A stretch of 64,000 nt of DNA from Anaerohalosphaeraceae bacterium (GTDB lineage Bacteria; Planctomycetota; Phycisphaerae; Sedimentisphaerales; UBA12454), in contig JAIORA010000042.1 of NCBI GenBank assembly GCA_021108375.1, positions 1-64,000 of the forward strand, read 5' to 3'. Positions within the stretch are counted from its first letter, which is position 1. Each line of letters begins with the position of its first letter. Of the stretch, positions 16,589-25,425 are shown in pieces. The notes under the pieces are model-generated. The model did no database searches and was not told the DNA's origin. It saw nothing but the letters and a program-made list of their open reading frames with translations. Position numbers and translations under genes: made by a program.

Positions 16589-16921
16589 TTATTCAAACGT
16601 TAGCAAGTGTTCTATTTTACCGACCGTTACCTTACCCAGACCTTTTACCTTTTGCAAATCCTGCAACTTGGAAAATCCCGATGCCGAGTTCTGACGATAA
16701 TCAATTACAGCGACCGCTCTTTTTTCGCCTATTCCCGGCAACTCCTGCAATAAATGAACCGAGGCGATGTTTGGATTTATCTTTCCATCACATTCAAGAG
16801 AAACGCCTCTGCCTCTACCAGTGGCTGTCAGAGCAAAACAAATACTCAGAAACAAAGCGACAGCTACCCCCACTAAGAGCATCCTGTCGGTTCGCTTTGA
16901 CATATCACGGCAATCTGTCAT
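16589..16921 (-). CDS. ComEA-like helix-hairpin-helix protein with membrane anchor
   Basis: 110 residues. An N-terminal membrane segment (LLVGVAVALFLSICFALTA) is followed by a tandem helix-hairpin-helix domain: NPNIASVHLLQELPGIGEKRAVAVIDYRQ and FSKLQDLQKVKGLGKVTVGKIEHLL, with the GIG and GLG hairpins. This fits ComEA-type periplasmic DNA-binding proteins; other HhH proteins with this layout have no proven role. First gene of a three-gene operon ending at 15196. No other competence genes are next to it. Confidence 0.8.
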   Translation of the reverse strand: MTDCRDMSKRTDRMLLVGVAVALFLSICFALTATGRGRGVSLECDGKINPNIASVHLLQELPGIGEKRAVAVIDYRQNSASGFSKLQDLQKVKGLGKVTVGKIEHLLTFE

Positions 16922-16945
16922 AATACCAATAACTCCGATTTTGAA

Positions 16946-16972
16946 CTGGATTCCCGCTTCCGCGAGAATGAC
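16946..16972 (-). repeat. REP-like hairpin unit
   Basis: CTGGATTCCCGCTTCCGCGA followed by GAATGAC; inverse orientation, with one arm altered. Confidence 0.6.
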
Positions 16973-17013
16973 AAGTCCTGTCTTATAGTCAACTAAAAAT
17001 TATATGACAGACC

Positions 17014-18498
17014 CTATTTTTTTTGCAGTAGCTGCTTTTGCATTTTGGCCATTTCCACAAAGGCTTTTTTCGGCTTGTACTTTTCGCTGAGCAGGCCACC
17101 TCCGACAACCAAGCCGTCCGCTCCATCTGCCAAGCTGGAATACGTTACGGTATTTATGTACGGCTTGCTGAAGGCGATTTTGTAAAAGTCCTCTATCCAT
17201 CTGGCCTGAAGATTCTGACTCCACGGCGAGCGCCACATTCCAGCAGAGTCTGGCGACTGAGCCGGGGTGCTGCTGGTATCCGGCACCGAAACCGAAGTTA
17301 TATGCAGCGGTTTGGAAACATTGAAAAATTTATCCAGCATCGATGAAATCTGCATCATATCCCTGATGTGCATTCCGGGTGAGTCCTTACCGAAAATCAT
17401 CTGCACGCCAATCGCATCGAAATTAATACCCGCCTGCGTTACCATATCCACATAAACCAACGGCGGGACGGTATCGTAATCGTGCGCGTAATATTCGCCC
17501 CACGGGTAAATAATTTCAATCATTTTTAAACTTCTATTATCCGCCTCGCGAGCAGCGAGACAGGCGGTGCGGGTAATTTCAAGGATTCTGTCGAAGCTGA
17601 ACTTGAAATAATTACAGGCGTTCATCGCACCTATGACCTGCCATATATGAATATACCTGGCGTACCTGGTAACAACTTTCGAGACAAACTCATAGCAGTC
17701 CTGGCGTATTCTTTCAAAATCCTTGCCGTCTTTCCGCATCCATTCCGGCAGAAATTCCGGCTCGAACCTGAGCAACGGCCCTGCAGAAATTAACAGTCTT
17801 TTCTGGCCGAAAACTTTTACGCATCTATCAAGCTCGGTAAAATCATACTGCCCTTTCACAGGCTCCATCTTCGCCCAATTTATCGGCACTGAAATGTGAG
17901 CAAAAAGTTCTGAAGCAGCTTTGAGATAATTTTTGCTGCCGAGCTGGGCCGGTTCAATTTTACAGCCGAGAGACGACCTTGAAAACCCCTTGTTTTTCAA
18001 TCGGGCAGCGAAGAGCATATCGGCGTAGGTTAACGCCATTTTTTCGGAAAGCACCATAGCTTTTTGGATACAAGCGTCGGCAAAAACCGAGGCTTTTGAC
18101 TGGTCATTTATGTTATCCAGTGCCATTACGAAAGAGTCTTTGGCTTTATCGAACAGCTCAGAAAGCTCAGCGTTCTGCTCGACGACCGCCCACTCTTCGC
18201 GTTTTATGTAAATCTCCATAAGTTTGGCACGGGCCAACTCAAGGTTAAGAATGTAAGGCTCGGAGCGCTCGGGCAGACGAGTCGTATATAAAATCACGTT
18301 GCCGAACCCCTCGACCGGCCAAAGCAGGCTCAGGCCGGCCGGCTCAGAACCCCTCGGAGCGCAGTCTATGCCACCATTTTTTAACGCCATATATTTTGAA
18401 TTGCGGAACGGTATTCTGTCGGCACCGAATAAACTGGCTCCGTGAATAACGAAATCCTTGTCCAAATTGCCACTTTTGTAAACCTCGAACCTCATCAA
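17014..18498 (-). CDS. Glycoside hydrolase family 10-like protein without catalytic glutamates
   Basis: 494 residues with no signal peptide seen. Residues about 1-175 form an unassigned N-terminal beta region. The rest follows a GH10 (beta-xylanase) TIM barrel: NWAKMEPVKGQYDFTELD (the usual NW..EP.. start), ISAGPLLRF where the family has a GHPLVW-like loop, IWQVIGAMNA where WDVVNEA holds the acid/base Glu, IGVQMIFG, and LHITSVSVPD where ITELD holds the nucleophile Glu. Both glutamates are therefore replaced, and the conserved His of the third strand is missing. Probably a carbohydrate-binding pseudoenzyme or a protein with a new activity. Monocistronic. Confidence 0.75.
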   Translation of the reverse strand: MMRFEVYKSGNLDKDFVIHGASLFGADRIPFRNSKYMALKNGGIDCAPRGSEPAGLSLLWPVEGFGNVILYTTRLPERSEPYILNLELARAKLMEIYIKREEWAVVEQNAELSELFDKAKDSFVMALDNINDQSKASVFADACIQKAMVLSEKMALTYADMLFAARLKNKGFSRSSLGCKIEPAQLGSKNYLKAASELFAHISVPINWAKMEPVKGQYDFTELDRCVKVFGQKRLLISAGPLLRFEPEFLPEWMRKDGKDFERIRQDCYEFVSKVVTRYARYIHIWQVIGAMNACNYFKFSFDRILEITRTACLAAREADNRSLKMIEIIYPWGEYYAHDYDTVPPLVYVDMVTQAGINFDAIGVQMIFGKDSPGMHIRDMMQISSMLDKFFNVSKPLHITSVSVPDTSSTPAQSPDSAGMWRSPWSQNLQARWIEDFYKIAFSKPYINTVTYSSLADGADGLVVGGGLLSEKYKPKKAFVEMAKMQKQLLQKK

Positions 18499-19000
18499 AA
18501 AGCCCTATATCAGATAAAAAACGCAGTTATAAATAATACGCACTACTAAAGTTATAATAGCGGAATTATAGCGATTATCCGCATTTAGAGCAATTTAATT
18601 TTTTGGAGGGTATTCTGCGTACAAAAAAGCGGAGTAACGAAGTAGAAAATATGCAGATACCCGCAGGGCAAGACCCATTCGGCTTCGCTCAGGGCAGGCT
18701 CTACGGGCTAAAGGCCGAAAAAAGGCAACCCCACATTTGTAAATGTGGGGCTAAATAGATTCCTCCACTTCGGTCGGAATGACAAAGTCGTGTGCGAACG
18801 GTTGAGATTGCCACGGCCTACGGCCTCGAAATGACAAGGGACAAGAGGTTATTCGACCCCTACGGGGTCGGGGTGGGGATGGTAATTTCATTTCCCCGAG
18901 TTTCGCTTCGCTCACACGGGGCTATTATTATTAAATCCCTACGGGATTTTTGTCCGGCCGCTCCCGCGGCTCGGCTTCTAAAATGCAATTTGTCTAACGA
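18499..19000. other. Repeat-filled intergenic region
   Basis: No gene. 18652-18712 is the inverse of 1060-1113; 18730-18760 is a CCCCACATTT/AAATGTGGGG palindrome; 18850-18950 holds CGACCCCTACGGGGTCG and CGCTTCGCTCACACGGGGC followed by TATTATTATTAAATCC, the inverse of 6438-6492. A module mosaic like the 6.1-7.0 kb island. Confidence 0.7.
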
Positions 19001-19474
19001 CTAATTGACACTAAGCAGCATCGTATTTGACAAAATATCCCCAGAGTGGTCAAGCTCGTTTTCAGCTTGAGCTTTCTGCTGGAGCATTCCGGCGATAAGC
19101 TCGGCCTGACCAATAAGCACTTCAATCATATCGAGCTGGGCGAGAGCAGTCTGCCTGTCGCTGCTGTCGAGAACGATAAAAATATATCCCAAAAACGTAC
19201 TGTCTGTGTGTAGTGCGGCAGCAACTACGGCATCGCAGTCTGTCTCAACAATAACCGGCTCATCGCCATCATCAATTCGCCGGCAGAGGCTTTCAAACAA
19301 CTGACGATTAGAGCCAAACAAATCTAAAGCCTTGAAGCTGCCCGCTGAAAAATCGCGAGCGCTGTCGATAATCAGTATGCCAAGCTCGCCCTGACTGAAG
19401 CACTGGCAAAGCTCGTCTGAAATTTGCTGGAGTAATTGATGAGTATCTATAACTGGTTTTTCGCATAAGTTCAT
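19001..19474 (-). CDS. Hypothetical protein, possibly GAF-like
   Basis: 157 residues. The pattern of a central sheet (LGILIIDSARDF, EPVIVETDCDAVVAAALHT, LGYIFIVLDSSDR) between long helices suggests a GAF-type sensor domain, but no family motif is strong enough to name. Its C-terminal helix QLDMIEVLIGQAELIAGMLQQKAQ resembles GAF/PAS linkers. It lies 31 bases downstream of an amidase and close to an anti-sigma kinase/STAS pair, so a signalling role is possible. Confidence 0.6.
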   Translation of the reverse strand: MNLCEKPVIDTHQLLQQISDELCQCFSQGELGILIIDSARDFSAGSFKALDLFGSNRQLFESLCRRIDDGDEPVIVETDCDAVVAAALHTDSTFLGYIFIVLDSSDRQTALAQLDMIEVLIGQAELIAGMLQQKAQAENELDHSGDILSNTMLLSVN

Positions 19475-19505
19475 AATGTTAATTTCTCATACCATTATCC
19501 GAATG

Positions 19506-20225
19506 TTAAAGTTTGGATTTGAGCGCAACCATCGGGAAATATCTCCCCGGACAGTTTGTTGAAGTACTGTGGCGCGGCGTGTCTTTGTGGCCATATATTC
19601 TGCTTGCCGGGATGTTGTAACGGCTGCTCAGGAATTTTACCAGCTTGCTGACCGAGAACATCTGGCGGTAGCTCGGACGTGATTGCTCAAAATTGCCAAC
19701 TAAGCAAATGCCGATAGCATTTTTGTTCGCCCAGTTTGTATAATCCGTTTTGCAGTGCGCTCCGACCCTCTGCTGAGACCATCGAAAAGTCGTTTCAACT
19801 TCTCCGTTTCCGCTGCCGTAACCATTGCCCACGACAAAATTGTAGCCTACGCCTTCCCATCCATTAACGTTGCGGTGATAATCGTCAAAGGTGGCCATAG
19901 AGCCTCTTTGCGTCGCGGAGTGATGAATAACGATGGCATTCCAGCCTTTTTCACTGCCTTTGGGCGGAGTCCATTTAGGTTCGGCGTAATAGTCCTTGCG
20001 CACAGTCGTTACTTTTTTATACTTCTTTTTGGCTGGCGGCGAATATGTCTTTTTAGCAGGAACATAAGCAGTCGAGGTGTAATCAGCAGTGTAATGCAGA
20101 TTTGTAACAACCCCGCTTATCTCAGGCATATAGGACTCTTCCTCGGCGCAACCGACAAAAAGTACCAGCAGCGATGGAATGTAGGCCAGTAATACGAATA
20201 CAATTATTTTTTTAATCATTTTCAA
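19506..20225 (-). CDS. N-acetylmuramoyl-L-alanine amidase (Amidase_2/PGRP type) lipoprotein
   Basis: Cleaves the amide bond between MurNAc and the stem peptide in peptidoglycan. 239 residues: signal peptide with lipobox (VLFVGC, Cys about 26), a Lys/Pro/Tyr-rich linker (about 45-85, YSPPAKKKYKK), then the zinc amidase domain. The motifs are AIVIHHSAT (first Zn His), GVGYNFVVGNG, RVGAHCKT and YGHKDTPRHSTSTNCPG (second His and Zn Cys). All ligands of the PGRP fold are visible. The linker suggests it reaches from a membrane anchor to the wall. Planctomycetes do have peptidoglycan, so a real substrate is expected. Confidence 0.9.
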   Translation of the reverse strand: MKMIKKIIVFVLLAYIPSLLVLFVGCAEEESYMPEISGVVTNLHYTADYTSTAYVPAKKTYSPPAKKKYKKVTTVRKDYYAEPKWTPPKGSEKGWNAIVIHHSATQRGSMATFDDYHRNVNGWEGVGYNFVVGNGYGSGNGEVETTFRWSQQRVGAHCKTDYTNWANKNAIGICLVGNFEQSRPSYRQMFSVSKLVKFLSSRYNIPASRIYGHKDTPRHSTSTNCPGRYFPMVALKSKL

Positions 20226-20354
20226 TCAACCACCTTTGGCGAGACTTACAGACAGTCTTCTTTCTCGCTATTAGCTAAAATTACAAATTCCGATGCGATT
20301 GAAATAGTCCAAAAGCACAATGCAATTAATCGGCTTTTGGTGGTGAACCCTTAA

Positions 20355-20792
20355 TCAGGCTTTACCGGGGATTGCCTTATTAGTGTTTTTTTTAACCATA
20401 TGCACTAATCGGCCATTTTGAGCGTGTTCGACAAAATCCATATAGGACTTTATCAGCAGAACACCTCTGCCGGATGTCTTAAAAAGGTTGTCGCCGGCAC
20501 GTGGGTCCGCCAGCGTTTCAGGAGTGAAGCCACTGCCCTCATCGATGACGGATATATCAAATTTTTCGGGGGTAATTGTATAGTCTATTGTTACATTCTT
20601 TTCTATGTCGCCATTGTTGCCGTGCTTTACAGCGTTGATGAAAGCTTCTTCCATCGCAAGGTGCATAGCAAAAATATCGTCCTTGCTATACTTGAGGGAC
20701 ACGGCAATGGAAAGGATTTTATCGCAAATTTTGCGCAGGTCGGAGACCACTCCCCTGGACACAATTTTTTCGTGAGTACATCCTGAAGTCAT
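20355..20792 (-). CDS. Anti-sigma factor serine kinase, RsbW/SpoIIAB-like
   Basis: 145-residue GHKL ATPase domain with an N-box (AMEEAFINAVKHGN), a G1 box (VIDEGSGFTP) and a G2-like GRGVLLIKSYMD. Such proteins bind a sigma factor or phosphorylate a STAS partner on Ser. The STAS gene lies 155 bases upstream on the same strand, so the two form a partner-switch pair. No sigma factor or PP2C phosphatase gene lies in the window, so the target is unknown. Not a sensor kinase: there is no H-box or transmembrane region. Confidence 0.88.
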   Translation of the reverse strand: MTSGCTHEKIVSRGVVSDLRKICDKILSIAVSLKYSKDDIFAMHLAMEEAFINAVKHGNNGDIEKNVTIDYTITPEKFDISVIDEGSGFTPETLADPRAGDNLFKTSGRGVLLIKSYMDFVEHAQNGRLVHMVKKNTNKAIPGKA

Positions 20793-20947
20793 AGCACCAG
20801 TATCGACCTAAAACAACTGCCACATAATTCGCAAATTATCATCCATCCCAAAACTATCACTTTCAATGCCCTGAGTATTACCAGCGTCATTTCTCAGGCA
20901 TTTTGGGACAACTTCTAACATTATACCGCAAAAATCCATTGCAACTT

Positions 20948-21301
20948 TTACGCAAGGCTCTTTATCGCCTTTTTGGCATCTTCAGATATTTCAAAAACCT
21001 CATCGAGACGAGTAATTTTGAAAATATCGTAAATTTTCGGGCCTATGGAACAAAGCCTTAACCTGCCTTTCTGCTCGTAAATTCTCTTGCTGACCCTGAT
21101 GAGAAGACCAAGTACAGTACTCGAAAGAAACTGAACCTCGCTAAAATCAATAACCAAATTCACGCGGCTCTCAATAAGCGGCATAATCGAATCCTCTATC
21201 GATTTGATGTCCCCCTCTTCGAGTATCTTTTCATCAGTTAACGTAACAACCGTGGCATTCTGAGCATAATAAACACTTATTCTCGGTTTCACCTCATTCA
21301 T
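20948..21301 (-). CDS. STAS-domain anti-anti-sigma factor
   Basis: 117 residues with the STAS fold. The phosphorylatable serine region VQFLSSTVLGLLIRVSKRI matches the DSSGLG-type motif of SpoIIAA/RsbV, and the preceding strand NLVIDFSEV is typical. Likely partner and substrate of the kinase at 20355-20792. The start ATG is preceded by AAAGGAG. Cytosolic. Confidence 0.88.
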   Translation of the reverse strand: MNEVKPRISVYYAQNATVVTLTDEKILEEGDIKSIEDSIMPLIESRVNLVIDFSEVQFLSSTVLGLLIRVSKRIYEQKGRLRLCSIGPKIYDIFKITRLDEVFEISEDAKKAIKSLA

Positions 21302-21726
21302 AGAAGACTCCTTTCAAAATAATCCATTGGATAAAAATATAGGGATATTACGCAAATAAGTCAAGATAAAGAGGTTTTTTATTTTTTTTGTTATATTTCA
21401 GAAAAAACTCTTGAAAGTCTTCTTATGCTTTGGTAAAAATGTCCGTCTGATAGTTTTTTAAGAGTTTCTGGATAGCTACTGTTTGTTTTGGCCTCAAAAA
21501 ACGACTTTTGTTGTTTTTTATATAGAAAATTCCATTTTAAGTTCCGAACATCGTGAGAAAAACTGTAGTATGGGCATAATAGAGCCTGAATAATGCTTTT
21601 GGATTCCGTGGGATTTTGGTTTTTCTCCTTCGTCCCCGCACACGATACAATTGAAAATGAGCTTAGTTGTTAAACTTATAGTTATGTTAATATTTTTGTA
21701 AAAACCCTTTTTTTGGAGAACGAACG
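21302..21726. other. Intergenic region, nothing recognised
   Basis: 425 bases between the divergent STAS and Rrf2 genes. AT-rich, with no convincing open frame, repeat family or hairpin-plus-T terminator. GGAGA at 21715-21719 is the Rrf2 ribosome site. Promoters for both genes must lie here but no clear hexamer pair with 16-18 spacing was found. Confidence 0.6.
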
Positions 21727-22125
21727 ATGAAAATCAGCAGGTCGACAGGTTATGCTCTGGTGGCTGTGGGCTACGTAGCCCAGCACTACAAAGACGGAGC
21801 GGTACTGGCATCCCGTATTTCAAAGCAGTACAACATTCCGCTCGAGTATCTTCTCAAGATTCTTCAGCAGTTGGTGAGAGCCAACGTTCTTCGCAGTAAG
21901 CGCGGCCCCAGAGGCGGCTTTTTTCTTGCTCGCGAAGCCAACAACATCACAATGCTGGAAATAATTGAAGCCGTTGATGGTCCTATGTTCAGCCATTTGC
22001 AACTCGCTGAACAGACTAACAATGAGCCTTTCAGCATAAAGATGGAAACAGTTTGCAAAAGTACTACCGACAAAGTAAGAGATATTTTCGGTAAGGCAAT
22101 ACTTTCAAAACTGCTGGCTGATTAG
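21727..22125 (+). CDS. Rrf2-family transcriptional regulator
   Basis: 132 residues with an N-terminal winged helix: SRSTGYALVAVGYVAQHY, SRISKQYNIPLEYLLKILQQLVRANVLRSKRGPRGGFFLA, the Rrf2 signature. The C-terminal region, where IscR/NsrR carry three Fe-S cysteines, has only one Cys (METVCKS), so a [2Fe-2S] cluster with the usual ligands is not expected. A MazG-like gene begins 15 bases downstream, so they form an operon. Confidence 0.9.
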   Translation: MKISRSTGYALVAVGYVAQHYKDGAVLASRISKQYNIPLEYLLKILQQLVRANVLRSKRGPRGGFFLAREANNITMLEIIEAVDGPMFSHLQLAEQTNNEPFSIKMETVCKSTTDKVRDIFGKAILSKLLAD

Positions 22126-22140
22126 ATTTTGGGCGGTTCT

Positions 22141-22413
22141 ATGCGGATAAAGGATTTCCAGGACTTAATCTCTGAAGTTTATCAGGAACGTGACAGCGAG
22201 CGAGGTACACCGAAAACGTTTATGTGGTTTACCGAAGAAATTGGCGAGCTGGCCACAGCACTGGTTGATGAAAGCAGTACTCAGCAGCAGAAAGAATCGG
22301 AATTTGCCGATGTTTTTGCCTGGCTCTGCACGCTTGCCAATATCAATGATGTTGACATCGAAAAAGCCTGCAGGGAAAAGTATCTGGACAGTCCGCCTAA
22401 AGGCTTTAAATAG
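22141..22413 (+). CDS. MazG-like nucleotide pyrophosphohydrolase
   Basis: 90 residues, all-alpha NTP pyrophosphatase fold, hydrolysing NTPs or dNTPs to NMP and PPi. The metal-binding motif EEIGELATAL and the second acidic helix EFADVFAWLCTLAN give the ExxE..ExxD pattern of MazG/MazG-related domains. I used the ATG at 22141; a TTG 12 bases earlier is open but the family starts at MRIKDFQ. Co-directional with rrf2. Substrate unknown. Confidence 0.85.
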   Translation: MRIKDFQDLISEVYQERDSERGTPKTFMWFTEEIGELATALVDESSTQQQKESEFADVFAWLCTLANINDVDIEKACREKYLDSPPKGFK

Positions 22414-22440
22414 AGCCGGATTCGAGATGTTTCAGAAATT

Positions 22441-22474
22441 AAAAGCCGTCAGATTAATCTGGCGGCTTTTTTTT
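22441..22474 (+). terminator. Terminator after the rrf2-mazG operon
   Basis: AAAAGCCGTCAGA-TTAA-TCTGGCGGCTTTT followed by T-run; 11-bp stem with one GU pair. Confidence 0.88.
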
Positions 22475-22664
22475 ATTCACCACAGAGACACAGAGGTTCA
22501 CAGAGGTAAAAACGAGATTGCCACGACAAAGAGTAGTTGTGAGTCTTGAGTTTTTAGTTTTGAGTTGAGGAATCCCGATGAATCGGGATGGATTTTTAAT
22601 AAAAAACAAGGCCTTGCAATGACAACAACCCTGCCATAGTAATGGCAGGGCTAACTGGTGTTGA

Positions 22665-24695
22665 TTATTCCTGCGGCAGTTGCGGGGTCTGCTCCTGTTT
22701 GCCGGAAGCAACGATTGCCTTGTAGAAGCACCAGCCAAGTCCACCAATTATCAGCAGAGAAACAACGCCGAGTATTATATATGAAACGCCTGTTAATTCT
22801 TTCGGAATATCGGCAGCGGTGAATTTGCCATTATCTTTTACATAATTGTTAAGGCGTATCAGAGTCAAAGCGGCGATTACGCTTATATTTAAAATCGCGA
22901 CAATCCCGCCGATTCTGGCTGAGGCCGAAGCTCTATTCCCGGCGATATCACAATTGTCTAAACAATAGTTGGTCATTATCAGTGCGCTGAGGGATGAAAG
23001 CACAGCAACGATGGTCAGTATTTGCGTAAGATGAATCGGCAAAGCGATTGTCATTAACAAAACCATAAGCAATGTCGATATCAACGCCAGGATGAGTCCT
23101 GCCCATCCGCTTGTGTAACCTTTTACACATTTGAGGTTTTGGGTTTTCTGAAAAGGACTGCCAATAATGCCAAGAACAATTGCCAGTATCGGTGCGACAG
23201 CAACTACGCTTAGCCCGACGATATTTGGTATATTGAATTTTTCTGCCTTTATGAAAAATCCCTTGTCGCTGAAATCGTCGAACATACTCCAGAAAAACAG
23301 GGTTCCGAGGACTATCGGAATTATGATTCTTATAAGATAATTCCACCATTTACCAAAGCTAAAATCGCTCCTCTCGTTGGCGTGGACGCGAAGTCTGTCG
23401 AGCCTGTAAATCCAGCCGAGTACGATGCATTCCAAAAGGCCGACAAACGCTATGCCCCACGTTCCGTTTATGAAATCATCTATCGTTCCGAGCCAGTTGA
23501 GTCCTCCGCCAGCAGCGGTGTAAACAATGCCGCTCAACAATCCGACAAAGCTCATAATAATCAGTACCACTGACCTGCTCCACCGCGTTTTCTCCACTAC
23601 CGATGTTAGAATTGATTCGGTAATTGAAAAGGCAGAATCTATACCGAGTGTTACCAATGCAAAAAAGAAGATGAAGCTGAACCACGCAGAGTAAGGCAAT
23701 TGCGCAAGAGCGTACGGAAAGGCTACGAAGGCAAGGCCGGGGCCACCACTGACAACCTTATCGACCGGCACGTAACTGCCAGCCTTTGCGGTAGCAAAAG
23801 CCATCCCGCCGAGAGTTGCAAATATCGCGATGCCTGCGACAAAACTGGTGGCAAAATCGCTTAGGCCAATTATCGCGGCGTTATTGTTTATATCGCTCTT
23901 TTTGTGGAGGAAACTTGCGTAGGTAACCATAACGCCGAATGCCAGACTCAGCGAAAAGAAGACCTGCCCGAATGCAAACCGCCAGGTTGTAGGCTCGGCC
24001 AGTTTTTCCCACGAGGGGTTCAGGTAAAAAACCAACCCCTCAATGCTTCCCTCAAGAGTCAATCCTCTAACTGCAAGAATCAACAGCATTAGCCATGGCA
24101 GCGGCACAGTAAGCCAAACAATTTTGCCGACGAGCTTTACGCCTTTACATATACATAAGTACATCGAAAGCCAGGCAACTACCAATGGCACAAAAATATT
24201 CCATCGTATTGCGCCCAAACTAAAACTTCCCGGTTTATGAGCGAGATAAGTATCATAGAAAAATTCTTCGGCTTTTCTTACTCCTTCAACACCGCTTTGA
24301 GCCCAGGGCAAAGACCCGCCATTGAAAATGCCTTTTATGCTAAGCCATAAAAAGCTGAAACAATAGCCCAAAATTACCGGATAATATGTGATAATGACAA
24401 AACCAAGAATGATGCTCCACCAGCCAACGAATTCAAATTTTCGATTTGCTGAGCCGAAAGCACCGGGAGCAGAACGTTGCGTGAAATGGCCTAAGCTAAA
24501 TTCCATCGCCAGCATCGGAATGCCAATGATGAAAATTGCGAGGATATAGGGTATCAAAAAAGCACCCCCGCCATAACTGTAAATTTTGTATGGAAAGCCC
24601 CAAAGATTGCCCAAACCAACTGCTGAGCCGACAGCGGCGAGAATAAAACCGCCACGACTGCCCCAATTTTCACGCTGCTGTTCCAGCATTTCCAT
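22665..24695 (-). CDS. Sodium-dependent neurotransmitter:sodium symporter (NSS/SNF family)
   Basis: Inner-membrane Na+-coupled importer of amino acids or related small amines (LeuT fold). 676 residues, longer than the usual 450-520. The Na+/substrate motif of TM1, SRGGFILAAVGSAVGLGNLWGFPY, is intact; about 12 core membrane segments follow. Roughly four more lie in a C-terminal extension (about 500-660), ending in a short soluble tail. ATG 24695 shares its A with the stop of the MNT antitoxin gene (TGATG), and the ribosome site AAGGAGG lies inside that gene's last codons, so translation is coupled. Substrate cannot be inferred. Confidence 0.9.
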   Translation of the reverse strand: MEMLEQQRENWGSRGGFILAAVGSAVGLGNLWGFPYKIYSYGGGAFLIPYILAIFIIGIPMLAMEFSLGHFTQRSAPGAFGSANRKFEFVGWWSIILGFVIITYYPVILGYCFSFLWLSIKGIFNGGSLPWAQSGVEGVRKAEEFFYDTYLAHKPGSFSLGAIRWNIFVPLVVAWLSMYLCICKGVKLVGKIVWLTVPLPWLMLLILAVRGLTLEGSIEGLVFYLNPSWEKLAEPTTWRFAFGQVFFSLSLAFGVMVTYASFLHKKSDINNNAAIIGLSDFATSFVAGIAIFATLGGMAFATAKAGSYVPVDKVVSGGPGLAFVAFPYALAQLPYSAWFSFIFFFALVTLGIDSAFSITESILTSVVEKTRWSRSVVLIIMSFVGLLSGIVYTAAGGGLNWLGTIDDFINGTWGIAFVGLLECIVLGWIYRLDRLRVHANERSDFSFGKWWNYLIRIIIPIVLGTLFFWSMFDDFSDKGFFIKAEKFNIPNIVGLSVVAVAPILAIVLGIIGSPFQKTQNLKCVKGYTSGWAGLILALISTLLMVLLMTIALPIHLTQILTIVAVLSSLSALIMTNYCLDNCDIAGNRASASARIGGIVAILNISVIAALTLIRLNNYVKDNGKFTAADIPKELTGVSYIILGVVSLLIIGGLGWCFYKAIVASGKQEQTPQLPQE

Positions 24696-25006
24696 CAAAG
24701 GCCTCCTTGTTTGTAAATAGCTTTCCCAACCCTGTCGATATGTTCTATCAAATTACGATTCTCAATTTTATCGTAATCAATGACATCAAAAAAATAGGGT
24801 AAAGGCAAATCCTCCAGAGACGCTCTGAGTCGGATAATTGTTTTGTCTGTTATCTCCTTACCCTTCACTGCAATATCCACATCGGATGCTTCTTTATTAT
24901 TGCCCTTAGCCCGCGAACCAAAAATCACTGCTGATTCTATCTGCTCAAATTCAGCCAGCACCCTTAAAATACTGTCAATATCATTCTGCTCAAGGCCATA
25001 ATTCAC
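24695..25006 (-). CDS. mntA: MNT-domain nucleotidyltransferase, antitoxin of a HEPN/MNT pair
   Basis: 103-residue minimal nucleotidyltransferase. It has the catalytic motif FGSRAKGNNKEASDVDIAVKG (GSxAxG plus DxD). In studied HEPN/MNT modules the enzyme adds AMP units to the HEPN toxin near its RX4HXY motif and silences it. The start overlaps the HEPN stop by four bases (ATGA), the normal coupled layout. Its own 3' end carries the ribosome site of the NSS transporter gene. Confidence 0.9.
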   Translation of the reverse strand: MNYGLEQNDIDSILRVLAEFEQIESAVIFGSRAKGNNKEASDVDIAVKGKEITDKTIIRLRASLEDLPLPYFFDVIDYDKIENRNLIEHIDRVGKAIYKQGGL

Positions 25007-25404
25007 CGCTGTATTTTCTCCTCAAACAACAAATACAAATCCTTAAGCAACGGATAGTACGTCTCCCTGATACTGCTTTCCACACTAACAGCTGTTTTTT
25101 CTCCATAAGTATGAACCGTAAGATTCCTGCCAGCAAGTATATCTATCCAGCCCTGACCGTCTTTTATAACATCTGCTCTAAAGGCCTGTTTGATTGCTTC
25201 TTTGGGGCTATTAACTACAAATCCTTCGGATTCGAGATAATCTTTCATCATCTTCCACGATAGTTCAAAAGTCATCTCAAAAAACTGTATCATCCCGGCA
25301 CGTTCAACCTGCGATGGAACTTTGATGTTCAGGGCCTGTTCAAGAAGTTTGTAAGCCCTTTGAAAGTTTTCAAACCGCTGCTTCCATCTTATATCTTTTT
25401 CCAT
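25003..25404 (-). CDS. hepT: HEPN-domain toxin (HI0074-like), partner of MNT
   Basis: 133-residue all-alpha protein. The segment AGRNLTVHTYGEK carries R-N-L-T-V-H-T-Y, i.e. the RX4HXY ribonuclease motif of type VII-class HEPN/MNT toxin-antitoxin systems, with the Tyr that the partner AMPylates. SWKMMKDYLESEG and the N-terminal FENFQRAYKLLEQAL match the family. Lies 21 bases downstream of an amidohydrolase and overlaps the MNT gene, in a four-gene operon. Confidence 0.9.
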   Translation of the reverse strand: MEKDIRWKQRFENFQRAYKLLEQALNIKVPSQVERAGMIQFFEMTFELSWKMMKDYLESEGFVVNSPKEAIKQAFRADVIKDGQGWIDILAGRNLTVHTYGEKTAVSVESSIRETYYPLLKDLYLLFEEKIQR

Positions 25405-25425
25405 AATATCCTCTGAATTCAGGGG

